From Desulfobacterales bacterium (lineage in GTDB: Bacteria; Desulfobacterota; Desulfobacteria; Desulfobacterales; Desulfobacteraceae), in assembly GCA_022361095.1 (NCBI GenBank), contig JAKSBO010000545.1, forward strand, positions 1 to 6,107: a stretch of 6,107 nucleotides of DNA, in the 5' to 3' direction. Under the pieces are notes generated by a model. The model had not been told where the DNA came from. It worked only from the letters and a program-made list of their open reading frames with translations, and did not search any database. How positions within the stretch are numbered: the stretch's first letter is position 1; each line of letters begins with the position of its first letter. Below are positions 5,996 through 6,107 of the stretch, piece by piece. Made by a program: the position numbers and the translations under genes.

Positions 5996-6107
5996 ATTTT
6001 CCTCCAGTACGCCTCAAGATCCCGGCGGGTCACACCTTCCAATTTTCCCGGTGTACAAACTACACAAAGACGGCAAATGAACAATTGGACTTTAATGAAC
6101 ACTTGAA
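5992..6107 (-). CDS. possible 3' end of a gene upstream of oleA (partial)
   Basis: One minus-strand frame is open from the window edge (first full codon at 6105) to a TGA at 5994-5992 and encodes 37 residues. The last part, CTPGKLEGVTRRDLEAYWRKI, has ordinary protein composition and GC-rich third positions. Its stop overlaps the oleA start as ATGA, the same arrangement as at the oleC start. This hints at one more operon gene upstream, but the more distal part is AT-rich and promoter-like, and a run of this size could be chance. I cannot name a family; it is not recognisably OleD. Confidence 0.27.
   Translation of the reverse strand, partial: QVFIKVQLFICRLCVVCTPGKLEGVTRRDLEAYWRKI
6001..6006 (-). 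promoter_or_regulatory. ribosome binding site of oleA
   Basis: The minus strand reads TGGAGGAAAATATG, a strong Shine-Dalgarno with suitable spacing. It fixes the oleA start at 5995. Confidence 0.8.
6051..6065. promoter_or_regulatory. inverted repeat upstream of oleA, candidate operator
   Basis: GTGTA-CAAAC-TACAC is a perfect 5-bp inverted repeat with a 5-base spacer, centred about 63 bases upstream of the oleA start. The surroundings are AT-richer than the genes, as expected of a promoter. A weak minus-strand -35/-10 pair (TTGTTC, 16 bases, TAGTTT) can be drawn across it, but it is far from consensus. A dimeric regulator such as a TetR or GntR type could bind such a site. If the partial upstream gene is real, the repeat is inside its coding part. 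Confidence 0.25.

Noticed and set aside
5487..6106. Plus-strand open frames opposite oleA
   Set aside because: oleA is unambiguous on the minus strand with full catalytic motifs; these frames show no family features.

Overview
The window carries two unrelated gene blocks, all confidently called genes reading on the minus strand. The right two thirds (positions 1656 to about 5995) is a tight, probably co-transcribed set in the order oleA, oleB, an unrecognised one-TM protein, oleC. The set matches the bacterial head-to-head long-chain olefin (Ole) pathway: a thiolase-fold condensing enzyme, an alpha/beta-hydrolase with an Asp nucleophile, and an acyl-adenylating-type beta-lactone synthetase. 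The left part holds a UDP-glucuronate decarboxylase (UXS), a nucleotide-sugar gene of surface-polysaccharide pathways.

Layout from transcription start to end: a possible 3' end of an upstream gene (6107-5992), oleA (5995-4943), oleB overlapping it by 7 bases, a 52-base gap, a 226-residue membrane-anchored coiled-coil-like protein (3985-3305), and oleC overlapping that by 4 bases (ATGA) without a good ribosome binding site of its own. Then comes an intergenic region of about 370-390 bases with several hairpins and one copy of a 39-base repeat, then uxs, then about 240 AT-rich bases with the second repeat copy and a 14-base perfect palindrome. A short open tail at the left edge may be the end of a plus-strand gene.

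Working model from known Ole biochemistry: OleA joins two fatty acyl-CoAs to a beta-keto acid, OleD (not in this window) reduces it to a beta-hydroxy acid, OleC closes it to a beta-lactone, and OleB removes CO2 to give a cis-olefin. The place where oleD often follows oleC is here occupied, after a gap, by uxs, which is also an SDR-fold enzyme but carries UXS-specific motifs and is not OleD. The unusual element is the membrane protein translationally coupled to oleC.

Organism: moderate GC, with an AT-richer left part, and this gene combination suggests a Gram-negative anaerobe, perhaps a sulfate reducer of the Desulfobacterota. That is inference from general resemblance; no marker gene is present.
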